64,000 bases of DNA, from assembly GCF_963678635.1 (NCBI RefSeq), contig NC_087071.1, positions 2,898,865 through 2,962,864 on the forward strand, given 5' to 3'. This document shows positions 46,489 to 55,797 of the stretch, piece after piece. This DNA is from Symsagittifera roscoffensis (lineage: Eukaryota; Xenacoelomorpha; Acoela; Convolutidae). The notes beneath the pieces were generated by a model that saw only the letters and a list, made by a program, of their open reading frames with translations, was not told where the DNA came from and ran no database searches. Made by a program: the position numbers and the translations under genes. Every line of letters starts with the position of its first letter. Position 1 is the stretch's first letter.

Positions 46489-49400
46489 ACGCGGTAACGA
46501 TAAAAGATGCGTACCCGATACCGCGAATAGACGAGAGCCTATCTAAGCTTGGTGATGCCAAGTTCTTCACCACATTGGACTTAGGTTCTGCCTTCTGGCA
46601 GGTCCCTCTGCGGAAGAAGGACAGAGAGAAAACCGGATTCGCGTGCGAATTGGGATTGTACCAATGGAAGAGGATGCCCTTCGGCTTGTGCAATGCAACG
46701 GCCACTTTTCAAAGACTGATGGCTCAGGCTTTGACGAGAGTGACCAAGAAGTACGGGAATCTCGTGATGTGTTACGTGGATGACGTAGTCATAGCGACAC
46801 CGACCCTGGAGGACCACATTGATAGGCTCGATGAGGTCTTTGGATGCATGAAAAGAGCTGGATTGAAGTGCAAACCATCGAAATGTGAAATCCTTAGGGA
46901 TTCGATTAAGTACCTAGGAAGAATGGTGGATAGGCATGGTGTGAGGCCGGACCCGGAAGCAGTGGAAGTAGTGTTGACATGGAAGACCCCCAGAACGGAC
47001 ACACAGCTCCTGAGCTTCCTAGGGTTTGCCAATTACTACCGAGAATTCATAAAAGGATATGCGGACAAGGTGTATCCGATGCAGAAGCTGATGCGCAACA
47101 AGGGGAAAAAGTTCGAATGGAACGATGAGGCACAGGTTGCTTTCGAGAACATAAAGCGGGAACTGTGCGAAGCGCCAGTGCTGGGCATGCCTACAGAAAA
47201 GGGCATGTATGTTCTCGACACAGACGCATCGGTGGTAGCCATCTCAGGAATCTTGCATCAAGAGCAAGAATGGAACGGAAGAACAGTTCTCCGTCCCATT
47301 GCATACGGCAGCAAAGTCTTGAGTGACACGGAGATGAAATATGGCGCACCAAAAGCAGAAATTTTTGCAGTAGTCACCTTCGTGGAAAAGTACCGTGCAT
47401 ACTTGGGGAGCGCTCCCTTCAAGTTACTCGTGGACAACAGAGCGTTATCCTGGTTGAATACCTACTCGATGGATCAGAGTTATATTGGTAGATGGATAGT
47501 CAGATTGGATGGCTACCATATGATAATCGAACATAGGATGCGTGATAAACACCAGAATGCTGACAGCCTCAGCAAGAAAACTGAGTTTTATGAAAGATTG
47601 GAGCAGAAGCAGGCCAATCAGGCGGAGATAAAGGAGGGATTCTCGTTTCTGGACAAAGAAACTTATGAAGCGCTTCCCTTAACGAGATGGTTGGATAAGT
47701 CTGGACATCCAATTCCAGGGCACCCTGAGTTATCTGTAGAGAAAGCAGCCGAGATAAAGATCCTATCCAAAGAGGACCCAGTCCCCTTGGATCTGTTGCT
47801 GCGCTCGAACCTGGTCCAGCAAGAACTCTCTCGCATGAACATAAACAGCCTCTCATTATTGGATAAAACGGTGCAAGTCACATCGCAAGTGATGCGGATG
47901 CTGGGTGGGTTGTTAGAAAAAGAAGTGACCAGAGATGACCCCGAGTGGACAGCAGCAGTGGCATCGCTAACAGTTAGTGAGAAGGTGAAGATCATGCCGT
48001 CCAGACGGCAGCACGAAGAGAACGAGAGGGATTGTAGGACAATAGTTCAGCAACTAGTATCCTCAATACCCCAAGAGATTTTAACCAGTACTTCCTACGG
48101 ACAGAGAGAACAGGGGAGCAGCAAACGAAAGAAAACCGTCACCTTTGTGGACCAGGATAAGGAAGGTAAAAAGGTAGAACAAAATCTGCTGCACGACTAT
48201 TTGTCCGGGGAGACGAATGATGAAAAGAACCAGCGATCGCAAGATCAATACCCGGGACAAGAAAATTTGTCCGGGGAGTCTGAGATAGACGAGAAAATTC
48301 CTGATGAGAAACAGGACCTAGAGAACAAGGTTTTGTCCGGAGAGTTCAGATGGATGCGAAGAAGGCACAGACATGATCTGGAGGAGCGTGCAGTCTCCAG
48401 CACAACCTCTTCGACGGATGATGATTCCCGAAACTCAGGAATGGACACCTATTCAGACAGGAACTCGAGTTCGGGATCAGAACTGTCAGAACTAGCGATA
48501 CACACGCTACTAGTGGAAACTCGGGCAAGGGACCTGGACAGAGAGGTGTACCAGGATCCTGACAGTGATCGCTACCTAATACCAAGCGAAAGAGTCTTTG
48601 ACAACGCAGCGGATGACTTGGAGACGATAGCGGTATCGAAACGTTCGATAAGCCTGTTGCCGCAGAAAGAGGTAGTCAGGACTGATCTTCAGCCGTTTAA
48701 ACAAGAAACACAGCCGTTGGCGAAGATTTGGTGCGTTAAGATGGAAGAAGACACACACCAGCCCAACGAGCTGAATAGTCAGATGAGGGTCATGAAGACG
48801 TACTTAAAGGCGAGATACCGACTCTCGGACCTTCTAAGGGCGCAGAGAAATGATCGCATGACAAGTAACCTGAAAAGGTGGATCGAGAATGGTTCGCCGG
48901 ATAAAGGGGACCCTGAGGAAGATAGTTATCGCATCCTGAGACAATACTTCATGCAGAAGGAAGGGAGGTTATATTTGAACAAGGACGGGATTGTGGCTTG
49001 CAAAAGAAGGGAGGAAGACAGAGTCCTATACAAGTATAACGCGATAGTGTTACCGCAACTCTATCAGACAGAACTATTATTCAGGTCACATGATCAGATG
49101 GGCCATCAGGGGATCGACAAAGTATATCAGAGGATCCTGAAGCGCTTTGAGTGGCCTGGGATGAAAAAGGCATGCGAGAAATGGATAACAGCATGTCTGT
49201 CATGCCAACAAGTCAAGGATCCAAGGAAGTTGCGATTTCCTTTACAATCGATCGAGTCGTCTGAATTCAACGAGGTGGTGCAAATAGATCACCAAAAGAT
49301 ATGCATGACAGACAATGGTTATAATCAGGTGCGGGTCATGATAGATCATTTTACGAAGTATGCAGAGGCCGTGCCCTGCATAACTGCCTCGGCGGAAGAG

Positions 49401-50006
49401 ACATGCGACCACCTGATCAATACGTGGATAGCAAGACATGGTTGTCCGATGACGTTTCAATCGGATAATGGAACAGCTTTCGTAGGAGAGCTTACGAAAG
49501 AGCTAACGAGACGCTCACAGGTCGCTCAAGCTCACTCCACGACATACCACCCTCAGACGAACGGCTTAGTGGAAAGACAGAATAGGACGTTAGTGTCGAT
49601 GCTGAGAGTATATTGTTCCAGGTACATGACCGATTGGGACAGATACCTTCCACAGGTGATGGGAGCATATAACAGCAAGCAACACTCCACCACCGGAGTC
49701 AGTCCACACATGATGCTAACTGGACACGAAAAGTCATTACCATTAACCTTCTTCTATCCAGAGTATGAGGGAAAGAAAACGTCCCCACAGGTCTACGTGA
49801 GGGATGTGATCAGACGCCAACAGGAGTTGAACGATTTGTGTAGACGAAATACTCAGCAGGCACAGGCAAGGCAGAGGAAAAGATTTGACAAGAAAGCAGC
49901 TGGTGCAAAGTCTTACTCGGTGGGAGACTACGTATGGGTATTTCAGAACGTTATACCACCGAAAGGGACGAAAAAGCTCCTAAAAAGTGGAGGGGACCCT
50001 TCATGA
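46416..50006 (+). CDS. pol: Pol central part: reverse transcriptase, RNase H and integrase
   Basis: 1196 codons uninterrupted. The real start is upstream in another frame (see the G5 run at 46450). RT: FCCDFRYLNAV, LDLGSAFWQVPL, MPFGLCNATATFQRLM and the catalytic YVDD at residues 120-123. RNase H begins at about residue 265 with D268 in YVLDTDAS and continues to about 395. A long, low-complexity linker of about 480 residues follows, with three LSGE motifs. Integrase: zinc-binding H892, H897, C927 and C930, then the D958, D1017, E1053 triad (35 residues between the last two). The protein copies RNA to DNA and inserts it. The frame ends shortly after the integrase core at an A5 run (49982-49986), where a base appears lost. 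Confidence 0.93.
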   Translation: MGLRGSNGEKERGQLRFCCDFRYLNAVTIKDAYPIPRIDESLSKLGDAKFFTTLDLGSAFWQVPLRKKDREKTGFACELGLYQWKRMPFGLCNATATFQRLMAQALTRVTKKYGNLVMCYVDDVVIATPTLEDHIDRLDEVFGCMKRAGLKCKPSKCEILRDSIKYLGRMVDRHGVRPDPEAVEVVLTWKTPRTDTQLLSFLGFANYYREFIKGYADKVYPMQKLMRNKGKKFEWNDEAQVAFENIKRELCEAPVLGMPTEKGMYVLDTDASVVAISGILHQEQEWNGRTVLRPIAYGSKVLSDTEMKYGAPKAEIFAVVTFVEKYRAYLGSAPFKLLVDNRALSWLNTYSMDQSYIGRWIVRLDGYHMIIEHRMRDKHQNADSLSKKTEFYERLEQKQANQAEIKEGFSFLDKETYEALPLTRWLDKSGHPIPGHPELSVEKAAEIKILSKEDPVPLDLLLRSNLVQQELSRMNINSLSLLDKTVQVTSQVMRMLGGLLEKEVTRDDPEWTAAVASLTVSEKVKIMPSRRQHEENERDCRTIVQQLVSSIPQEILTSTSYGQREQGSSKRKKTVTFVDQDKEGKKVEQNLLHDYLSGETNDEKNQRSQDQYPGQENLSGESEIDEKIPDEKQDLENKVLSGEFRWMRRRHRHDLEERAVSSTTSSTDDDSRNSGMDTYSDRNSSSGSELSELAIHTLLVETRARDLDREVYQDPDSDRYLIPSERVFDNAADDLETIAVSKRSISLLPQKEVVRTDLQPFKQETQPLAKIWCVKMEEDTHQPNELNSQMRVMKTYLKARYRLSDLLRAQRNDRMTSNLKRWIENGSPDKGDPEEDSYRILRQYFMQKEGRLYLNKDGIVACKRREEDRVLYKYNAIVLPQLYQTELLFRSHDQMGHQGIDKVYQRILKRFEWPGMKKACEKWITACLSCQQVKDPRKLRFPLQSIESSEFNEVVQIDHQKICMTDNGYNQVRVMIDHFTKYAEAVPCITASAEETCDHLINTWIARHGCPMTFQSDNGTAFVGELTKELTRRSQVAQAHSTTYHPQTNGLVERQNRTLVSMLRVYCSRYMTDWDRYLPQVMGAYNSKQHSTTGVSPHMMLTGHEKSLPLTFFYPEYEGKKTSPQVYVRDVIRRQQELNDLCRRNTQQAQARQRKRFDKKAAGAKSYSVGDYVWVFQNVIPPKGTKKLLKSGGDPS

Positions 50007-50878
50007 TTACAGAGTTGCACCAGGAGGGACGCTTTTATAGACTGAGTACTGGCCGAGCCGCCCACTACGAGAACATCAAGCCACACAATCCATCGACAGA
50101 AGACTGGTGTGTACCTGCAGACATGGAAGAAGGGGATTATCTAATGATGAATCCTGCTTGTGAGGTCAATGAAAAGGGCACCAGGGAGAAGAACGATGGA
50201 AACGAAGTCGTAGAGGAAGGTACGGATACACCGCTGGACCTGGATCCAAACGAGCAGATCGAAGCGGACGATGAAACATTACCCTACGCAGAGAAAAATT
50301 GGCAGGATCCCGAACAGATAGAGGTTCCCAAGAACTTGGAACCGGATCTTCCGTTCACGATACAGACTCGTCAGAAGGACGGGACGAGACCATGAAAGAA
50401 ATACAATCCTTACGGTGACGACTTTGTAGTGGATAGGATAGATCTGAAGAAGATAGTGGAGGAAGTAGTGGGTCTAGAGGAGATAACTGTGTCACAAGAC
50501 ATTGACATAGTCGATGATCACGACGATGAGTGGGTTGACGACTGGTCGAAACCCGAGGTAGAATTCGACGACGAGCAACAGCAGTCATACGAACAAGACT
50601 TGACGAACCTGCGTGTCTTAGAGTGGCTGAATGAAACGACCTCGGATCCTGAGGAGACCAGTGTCACGATTCAAGACGTAGATCGTGAAAGCATGAAATA
50701 CATCAAGACCGAACGAGACGATCCTTCCTGGGCTGCCCAGGAAGGACGACTACTCATTCCGGCTTCTAACCTCGACTTGATACCCGGTATGCGATCGACG
50801 GGGACGTCGATGGATATTTTTGTCCGAGGAGTGGGGGTAGGACTTACCCACACTGAAAACTTGATAATAAAAAAATAA
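49934..50878 (+). pseudogene. pol: Pol C-terminal part: GPF-type integrase tail and acidic extension, one internal stop
   Basis: Continues the integrase in the +1 frame. KKWRGPFMITELHQEGRFYRL (near 49985-50040) is the GPY/F module of gypsy integrases. After it comes an acidic, disordered tail. TGA at 50393 interrupts the frame, which continues with KKYNPYGDDFVVDRIDL, a stretch typical of the C-terminal end of gypsy-type Pol, and then more acidic sequence to TAA at 50876. No chromodomain is visible. Confidence 0.75.
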
Positions 50879-50881
50879 TGA

Positions 50882-51411
50882 ATAGCAAGAGAAACAGGAG
50901 ACTTAGAAGCAGAGACAGGCGAAGAACCTAAGAAACCTGACATAGGCAGGGTAGTTGAGTCATATTTTAACTTACCAAATGAATATTCAAGTAGCATAAT
51001 ACTAACAGACAGTGACTTCATACTCACAAACTGAATATGTGCGATAGAAATCACAGCAGACATGAGTTTTAGGACAGCGCTAGCGGCAGACTTTAAGAGA
51101 GAATACAAAAACGTGGAATTCTTTTGGAAGCAAAGACCAGGGATAGGGGGGTAGCAGCCTTACCTCCGGCGGCGTCGCAGATACCGGGAAAATACTTATG
51201 CTTCTTGGTAACGAGGGCGACGGAGAAGCAGCACGTTGACCCAGAGAACCTAGTCTTGTCCTTGACGAGGCTGAGGGACTTCCTTGTGGAAATGGACGTG
51301 AAGGAGCTCTCGCTTCCAGTGTACGATCCAAACAGAGGAAGACTGCATCCTCGGGAATTGTACGCGCTGATACGAACATACAAGTATATCTACATAAAAA
51401 ATATTACTTAA
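50882..51411 (+). pseudogene. Macro-domain-like ORF, frameshifted
   Basis: Two stops (50876 and 50879) separate it from the Pol tail in the same frame. A third stop, TGA, is at 51032. Then CAIEITADMSFRTALAADFKREY (51035-51103) and, after a shift at a G6 run (51146-51151), GVAALPP...GKYLCFLVTRA...LRDFLVEMDVKELSLPVYD...RGRLHPRELYALI. This order of motifs (a C-I-x-A-D-M-s opening followed by a helix, V-A-x-L-P, FLVT, a helix and S-L-P) resembles OARD1/ALC1-like macro domains, which bind or hydrolyse ADP-ribose. The glycine-rich loop that contacts ADP-ribose is not clear. The assignment is an inference from memory of the fold; a structure search would settle it. Confidence 0.45.
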
Positions 51412-51814
51412 GTATAGGCTGAGTGATGTGCGAGAGGGTGTTAGGCTAAAGACTAAGTTGTATGTAATATGTGTTATATTATGTTATGTTATGTGTTAGG
51501 TTATTAAGATCATGGGTAAGTAGGGGTTAGTGACCATGAACAACTAAATGACGATCTTAGGAATAGGTCCAAAGTTTGGACTGTCCAATCTTAGGTCGAA
51601 TTCCAAAATTTTAGAGAGCAATTGATTTTAATATATTTTAGGATAAATATCTTTTTATCTGAACTGTTTTTAAGCAAATTTTAACGATATATGTTAAGGT
51701 GAAACTGACAAGTGTGATATTTGTCACTTCTTTTCTAGATCCTGATTGATCATTTAATTACTCACTGGAGTCAAAATCTTGGAATCAAAACCGAATCAAA
51801 CTTGAAAGAGTAGA
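51412..51814 (+). other. AT-rich non-coding gap between the gag-pol block and the second module
   Basis: 400 bp without a sensible frame, including TATATTATGTTATGTTATG-like short repeats near 51475. At its right end TTTGTCACTTCTTTTCTAG (ending 51738) looks like a 3' splice site, 77 bases before the next ORF start. It could serve a spliced subgenomic mRNA for the downstream ORFs. Confidence 0.5.
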
Positions 51815-52636
51815 ATGGATAACTTCAACTTGAATGAATTGATGGACCTGGCAGAGGCATATGTAGGACCGATGATAGATGCGATTTATCGTCGGCTGAT
51901 CGATCGAGACTTCGTTCTGGAGGACTCAGAGGTAGTCATGTTGCTGACCGCCCTGATCAACATCTTGGGGCACGACAACCGTGGGGACCGCCCCACGGAA
52001 GTCCTGTTGATGGCAGCATATGGAGAAAGAGGAGTACTAGACCGCCCGAACATGAGAGTGATGAGGTGGAGAAACGGGGCTCTCTCAGGGAGTGACTTGG
52101 CGAATGAGCCTGGATTGGGAAGTTCTAGGACTTACCAACCAGGTGAGATGCCTATGCCCTCCAAGCCCAAACCTGGGCTGACGAGAATGCATCAGGAGAT
52201 GAACAGCGAGGCGGCCTCGTCTGGTTCACCACTGAGAGCAGTTGTGCCACCAAAAAGGGCGAAAGTAGCACAGAAAGTTCAGACGAACCAGACCATGCAA
52301 GATCTGGATGAGATGAACGATGAACTGAAAAGTACGAAGAAGGAGCTGGACGAGATGACCAAAAGTATGCTCCAGATGGAGGAAAATCGAGACATGTGGA
52401 GAAAGTTGTTTGAAGACTGCAACAAAAAGCAGGGTCAAGAAATTGAGCGCTTGAGGCAGGATTACAAAGAGCGATCGGAACAGGTGGCGTTGACAACGGC
52501 CGTGGAGAAAGATACCTGCAAGGGATATTCCTCGTGGGCAGTCTCCGATGGAGCTCTTGACGCCTCGAGAAATGAGTCAAACAACGGAGACACGGCTCCC
52601 AGCAGAGACAAATCGAGTAACAATCCCGGATCCTAG
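51815..52636 (+). CDS. Coiled-coil protein of the second module
   Basis: 273 aa, first ATG after the gap. The N-terminal 90 residues are a compact, mostly helical segment (DNFNLNELMDLAEAYVGPMI...). A Pro/Ser-rich linker follows. Residues about 160-235 are a long heptad-rich coiled coil (LDEMNDELKSTKKELDEMTK). The last 30 residues look out of frame: near 52515 the reading appears to shift into the next ORF (52548), whose first residues continue the same style. It may therefore be the N-terminal half of one protein with the SGNH hydrolase. No catalytic motif of its own. Confidence 0.6.
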   Translation: MDNFNLNELMDLAEAYVGPMIDAIYRRLIDRDFVLEDSEVVMLLTALINILGHDNRGDRPTEVLLMAAYGERGVLDRPNMRVMRWRNGALSGSDLANEPGLGSSRTYQPGEMPMPSKPKPGLTRMHQEMNSEAASSGSPLRAVVPPKRAKVAQKVQTNQTMQDLDEMNDELKSTKKELDEMTKSMLQMEENRDMWRKLFEDCNKKQGQEIERLRQDYKERSEQVALTTAVEKDTCKGYSSWAVSDGALDASRNESNNGDTAPSRDKSSNNPGS

Positions 52637-53720
52637 TGACACCTTGGGTGACCCCGTCGTGGAACAGACAGCGAAGAAGCTGATAGAGACAGCTGGACGA
52701 CTGGTCGCTAACAAGAATGCGCCAGGTTCCGGGGCGACTGCACCCTATGGAACGATTGACGACACGGGCAGAGTACGACTCTCCCAGACCGTGATCAGAC
52801 AGGGGATAAGTGACGTGACACCACTCATGGGGAGCTCGAGGGCCCCAGAGAGAAGAATACGGAAGATGCCAGCGAAGAAAGTGTCTCGCATAATAGACGT
52901 GCAGAAGAATATTCAATTGAAATATAATTTCACGGGAGTTCCGGAGACAGATCCGAGAGCTTGCTTCAATCGAGCGACTTGGAGCCCGGCAGTAAACCTG
53001 CAGCAACCACCACTCGGGACATCTCATCTGATACTGGGAGACAGCTTGGTCAGAGTGCTGTCGAATTTGAGGACCTCGTGGGTCACCACGGTGATGGCCT
53101 TTGGAGGCGCGACGATAGCCCAGTTATATCGAATTGTGGAGCTGATAAATCCAGGGAGGATCCCCAATGTGATGATCTTAGTTGGGACGAATGACATCTC
53201 CAGAGGTTCAAATGAGCAGGAAGCACTATGGGAGTCAATGCTGGTGTGTTTGTTTACGACCCTCTGGCAGAAATTCAATTGCGCGGTACTGACCGTTTGC
53301 ACTGTGCCAATGAACGCGAGAAGCCTGACAGCATCATGAAGAAGGCACAACGAGGGAGTCGTCAGGTGGAATAACATCTTGAGGAACCTCGCAAGTCGAA
53401 ACGCCGGAAGAATGATCCTCATGGACATCGAACATGAGTTGAGAGCTATGGATCAGGCCAGACTGACCACGGACGGCATCCACTTCGACAGTATTGAAGG
53501 ACAAGCTTGGTTGAATCGAGTCTTTCAAGAGCGGTTGGACGAGCTGGAAGCAGAACTCTTTGACACAGGAGTGCTGAAGGAAGAAAGAACAGTAGGTGAC
53601 GCGGTGATTACTACCTTTGTGCCTCCTAGCTTGGAAACACGCTTGGGTACGGGCAACAAAGCTCCAGCGAACCAGGTCAAAGGACAGACGTACAGGATCG
53701 ATTGGGAGAAGCACCGATGA
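52548..53720 (+). pseudogene. SGNH (GDSL-like) hydrolase, one internal stop
   Basis: Frame of 263 codons to TGA 53337, continuing in frame to TGA 53718. The SGNH blocks are in order. Block I is ILGDSLV with the candidate nucleophile serine at residue 166. Block II has the glycine at residue 187 (AFGGATI). Block III is VGTNDIS with N215. Block V is DGIHFD after the stop (D at 53472, H at 53481). All four signature residues (S, G, N, H) and the D two before... the H-containing block are present, so the enzyme was once active, presumably as an esterase or lipase. Residues 1-150 are an uncharacterised N-terminal part. GDSL/SGNH enzymes are known from some giant or telomeric retroelements, such as bdelloid terminons. 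The substrate cannot be inferred. The stop could be a point mutation or an assembly error. Confidence 0.78.
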
Positions 53721-54663
53721 GGAGGACCATCCAACATGGAGAAGAATAGGACCTGTCAACCCAATCGAAGAGACAGCCAGCACGTCTAGATCGGACACTA
53801 GATCGGAGACGACAAGTACCAGTCGAGAGGAGAGACGGCCGAGCAGAGGCTCGTTGATGTGGTCAAGACCCATACCGTCTCCCTGGCATAAATACAAAGA
53901 CGAGTTAATGAAGCTGGATCTCCAGAGAGTAAGCTTCATCGAAGATGCTAGGAGGATGCTGAATGGAGCGACGCTATCCGTCAGCAGATTGTACTCGATA
54001 ACCGGCGTAGACTGGTTGATAGCCGCTAGCATAAATTTCAGCTCCACGATGGCCTTGAGATTTGCTGATCTGGAGGGACTGCCCTCTAACAACACGATGG
54101 GACCAGTGAATGCGAGACCATTGCAAGATGTGAGGCTGAATCATGATGAGGGGAATCGTGAAGAGAGACCAGGAAGATTCCTGACGACGAGAGCGCCGAT
54201 TGGACAACACGTGAAGATATTCAGGCAGCTGACGACACCCCCTAGTCATGTGAAGGAAAAAGTATACCCAAAACTAGTGAATCAAGATGGTGATGCCCAA
54301 AGATATGGCGGATTGATAGCGATAAAGAAAGATGAGACCATCTTCGCCGCCTATGACAAAGCAGAGATGAGGAAGGCCAAGATTATGGTAGTAGCGAATT
54401 CAGAGTTCGTGTACACCTCCAAGTCTTTGTTTTGGCTGGACGTCATAATGTTGGCAGCGGTCGACTTGGACCTACTGCAATCGATATCTCTGGCTATAGG
54501 GGTGCAAAGGCAGACGGATATGAACCCAATTACGATCGTGTTCGCTGGCATCAAGGACAATCTACACACTAGAGGTTTTCTGAGCAGACTCAGAGATCCT
54601 ACAACAGCAGAGAACGCTGTATGGCCAGCGATAAAAGATAGAAGGGGTCATTCACTAAAGTGA
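53617..54663 (+). CDS. Unknown 348-aa protein of the second module
   Basis: Only the part after about 53720 looks coding, because the first 35 residues overlap the end of the SGNH frame. It starts with a hydrophilic Ser/Thr/Arg-rich stretch to about residue 85, then a folded segment with two parts: SFIEDARRMLNGATLSVSRL (helical) and, near the end, WLDVIMLAAVDLDL and ITIVFAGIKDNLHTRG. The last motif, a strand followed by N/K-D-x-L-x-x-R-G, is vaguely like block III of an SGNH fold, but no GDS block is visible. The end overlaps the next ORF by four bases (GTGA), so the two probably formed one protein separated by a -1 shift. Confidence 0.5.
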   Translation: MCLLAWKHAWVRATKLQRTRSKDRRTGSIGRSTDEEDHPTWRRIGPVNPIEETASTSRSDTRSETTSTSREERRPSRGSLMWSRPIPSPWHKYKDELMKLDLQRVSFIEDARRMLNGATLSVSRLYSITGVDWLIAASINFSSTMALRFADLEGLPSNNTMGPVNARPLQDVRLNHDEGNREERPGRFLTTRAPIGQHVKIFRQLTTPPSHVKEKVYPKLVNQDGDAQRYGGLIAIKKDETIFAAYDKAEMRKAKIMVVANSEFVYTSKSLFWLDVIMLAAVDLDLLQSISLAIGVQRQTDMNPITIVFAGIKDNLHTRGFLSRLRDPTTAENAVWPAIKDRRGHSLK

Positions 54664-55763
54664 CACTGAGAGTAGTATTCGCGTTGTCTCCGGGATATGC
54701 ACATCTCCCGGATGGACTGAAATTTGTGTATGCGATTGTGGCCTTACTTTCGGAAGGAAAATATGATGTGATCATATCAGCCCCGAATCGCATGATAGAG
54801 ATGGAGAACCTGAGGCCACTTAAGGCTGAACTGCTTGCAGTATGTTCAGATATCTCAAACGCGATGAGAGGATTCAAGGACCATGCGCTACACATGTTCG
54901 TGTTGGACGAGGTGCTGGGGTTGGAATTGTCCAATTTCAGTCGACAACTCAAACTGAAACCGGGAATAGACGACGACCATCGAGTGATCGCGGCAATGTC
55001 CAACGACTTATGGTTCCGGGCAATGGGGGTGGCAGGTGAAGACACAAGAAGGAAAAATTCACTAGAGACGAGGGCTCACTTGGAAGCGATGGTTCTGAGA
55101 ACCAAGCCGGAAGCCAACCAGTGGCTACACCTGAACCCTAGAGTAGCGGCATTGGGTGCAGATGCTTTTGAGCAAGGCCCCGTGATGATCACAAAGATAC
55201 ATGCCTACTTGTTGAAGGAGGTGAACCTGGCGGAAAATGCCGGAGAAAAGACCGCTGAATTTGTGAACAGAATGTGTCAGATTACTCTGGAAACCTTCTG
55301 GACCCAGGAAGTGAAGGGACAAGAGGGCTTTGAAAGGACAGACAGCATGCTAGAAGGGTTGGGAGCCGGATGGACCGCGTCCTTCTTGGCAAAAGTTTAC
55401 CCGAAAGTCTCGCACTACTTGATAAAAGAATTCCTCCAAGCAGTAGTGGAAGTATTGATAGTGGAACTAATAGCCTTGTTCGTGACGTTCGGTGCAGAGA
55501 GTTTCGTGAAAGGACCGGCGATACTGCTCACCGATGGAATCCAGAACTTGCGGCTAGACGGACTTCTGACATTGATTACAATTACCCACGGAAACTTGGG
55601 AGGACTGATGAAACTGGCACGTTGTCCAGAGCAGATGAGAGAGAGAGTGAGGAACTTGGATATGAAGAAATCCGTGGAACAAGATACGAGACCTGAGACA
55701 CACTCTTATCCAGTATCTCTTACAACAAAATTGCTTTGGAACGGGAGAAGACGAGACGATTGA
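54660..55763 (+). CDS. Unknown 367-aa protein of the second module
   Basis: Starts at a GTG overlapping the previous stop, so the real N terminus is probably upstream in the other frame. Opens with VVFALSPGYAHLPDGLKFVY and YDVIISAPNR, an alternating strand/helix pattern, then a mainly helical region, and near residues 260-285 a hydrophobic stretch (AVVEVLIVELIALFVTF) that is too acidic to be a sure membrane segment. The last 30 residues look out of frame, and coding seems to move to the frame of the next ORF near 55720. I do not recognise the family. Confidence 0.5.
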   Translation: MTLRVVFALSPGYAHLPDGLKFVYAIVALLSEGKYDVIISAPNRMIEMENLRPLKAELLAVCSDISNAMRGFKDHALHMFVLDEVLGLELSNFSRQLKLKPGIDDDHRVIAAMSNDLWFRAMGVAGEDTRRKNSLETRAHLEAMVLRTKPEANQWLHLNPRVAALGADAFEQGPVMITKIHAYLLKEVNLAENAGEKTAEFVNRMCQITLETFWTQEVKGQEGFERTDSMLEGLGAGWTASFLAKVYPKVSHYLIKEFLQAVVEVLIVELIALFVTFGAESFVKGPAILLTDGIQNLRLDGLLTLITITHGNLGGLMKLARCPEQMRERVRNLDMKKSVEQDTRPETHSYPVSLTTKLLWNGRRRDD

Positions 55764-55797
55764 AAGAGAGGAAGATAATAGACGACATATTGGAGGC

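Noticed and set aside
43409-51411. Alternative genetic code in which stops are read as sense
   Set aside because: TAA, TAG and TGA all occur as interruptions, and the two longest frames end or run without needing reassignment. Mutation or sequence error is simpler.
41845-53060. Many minus-strand open frames of 60-290 codons over the retroelement
   Set aside because: They are antisense to frames with recognised or more protein-like content and arise from its codon composition.
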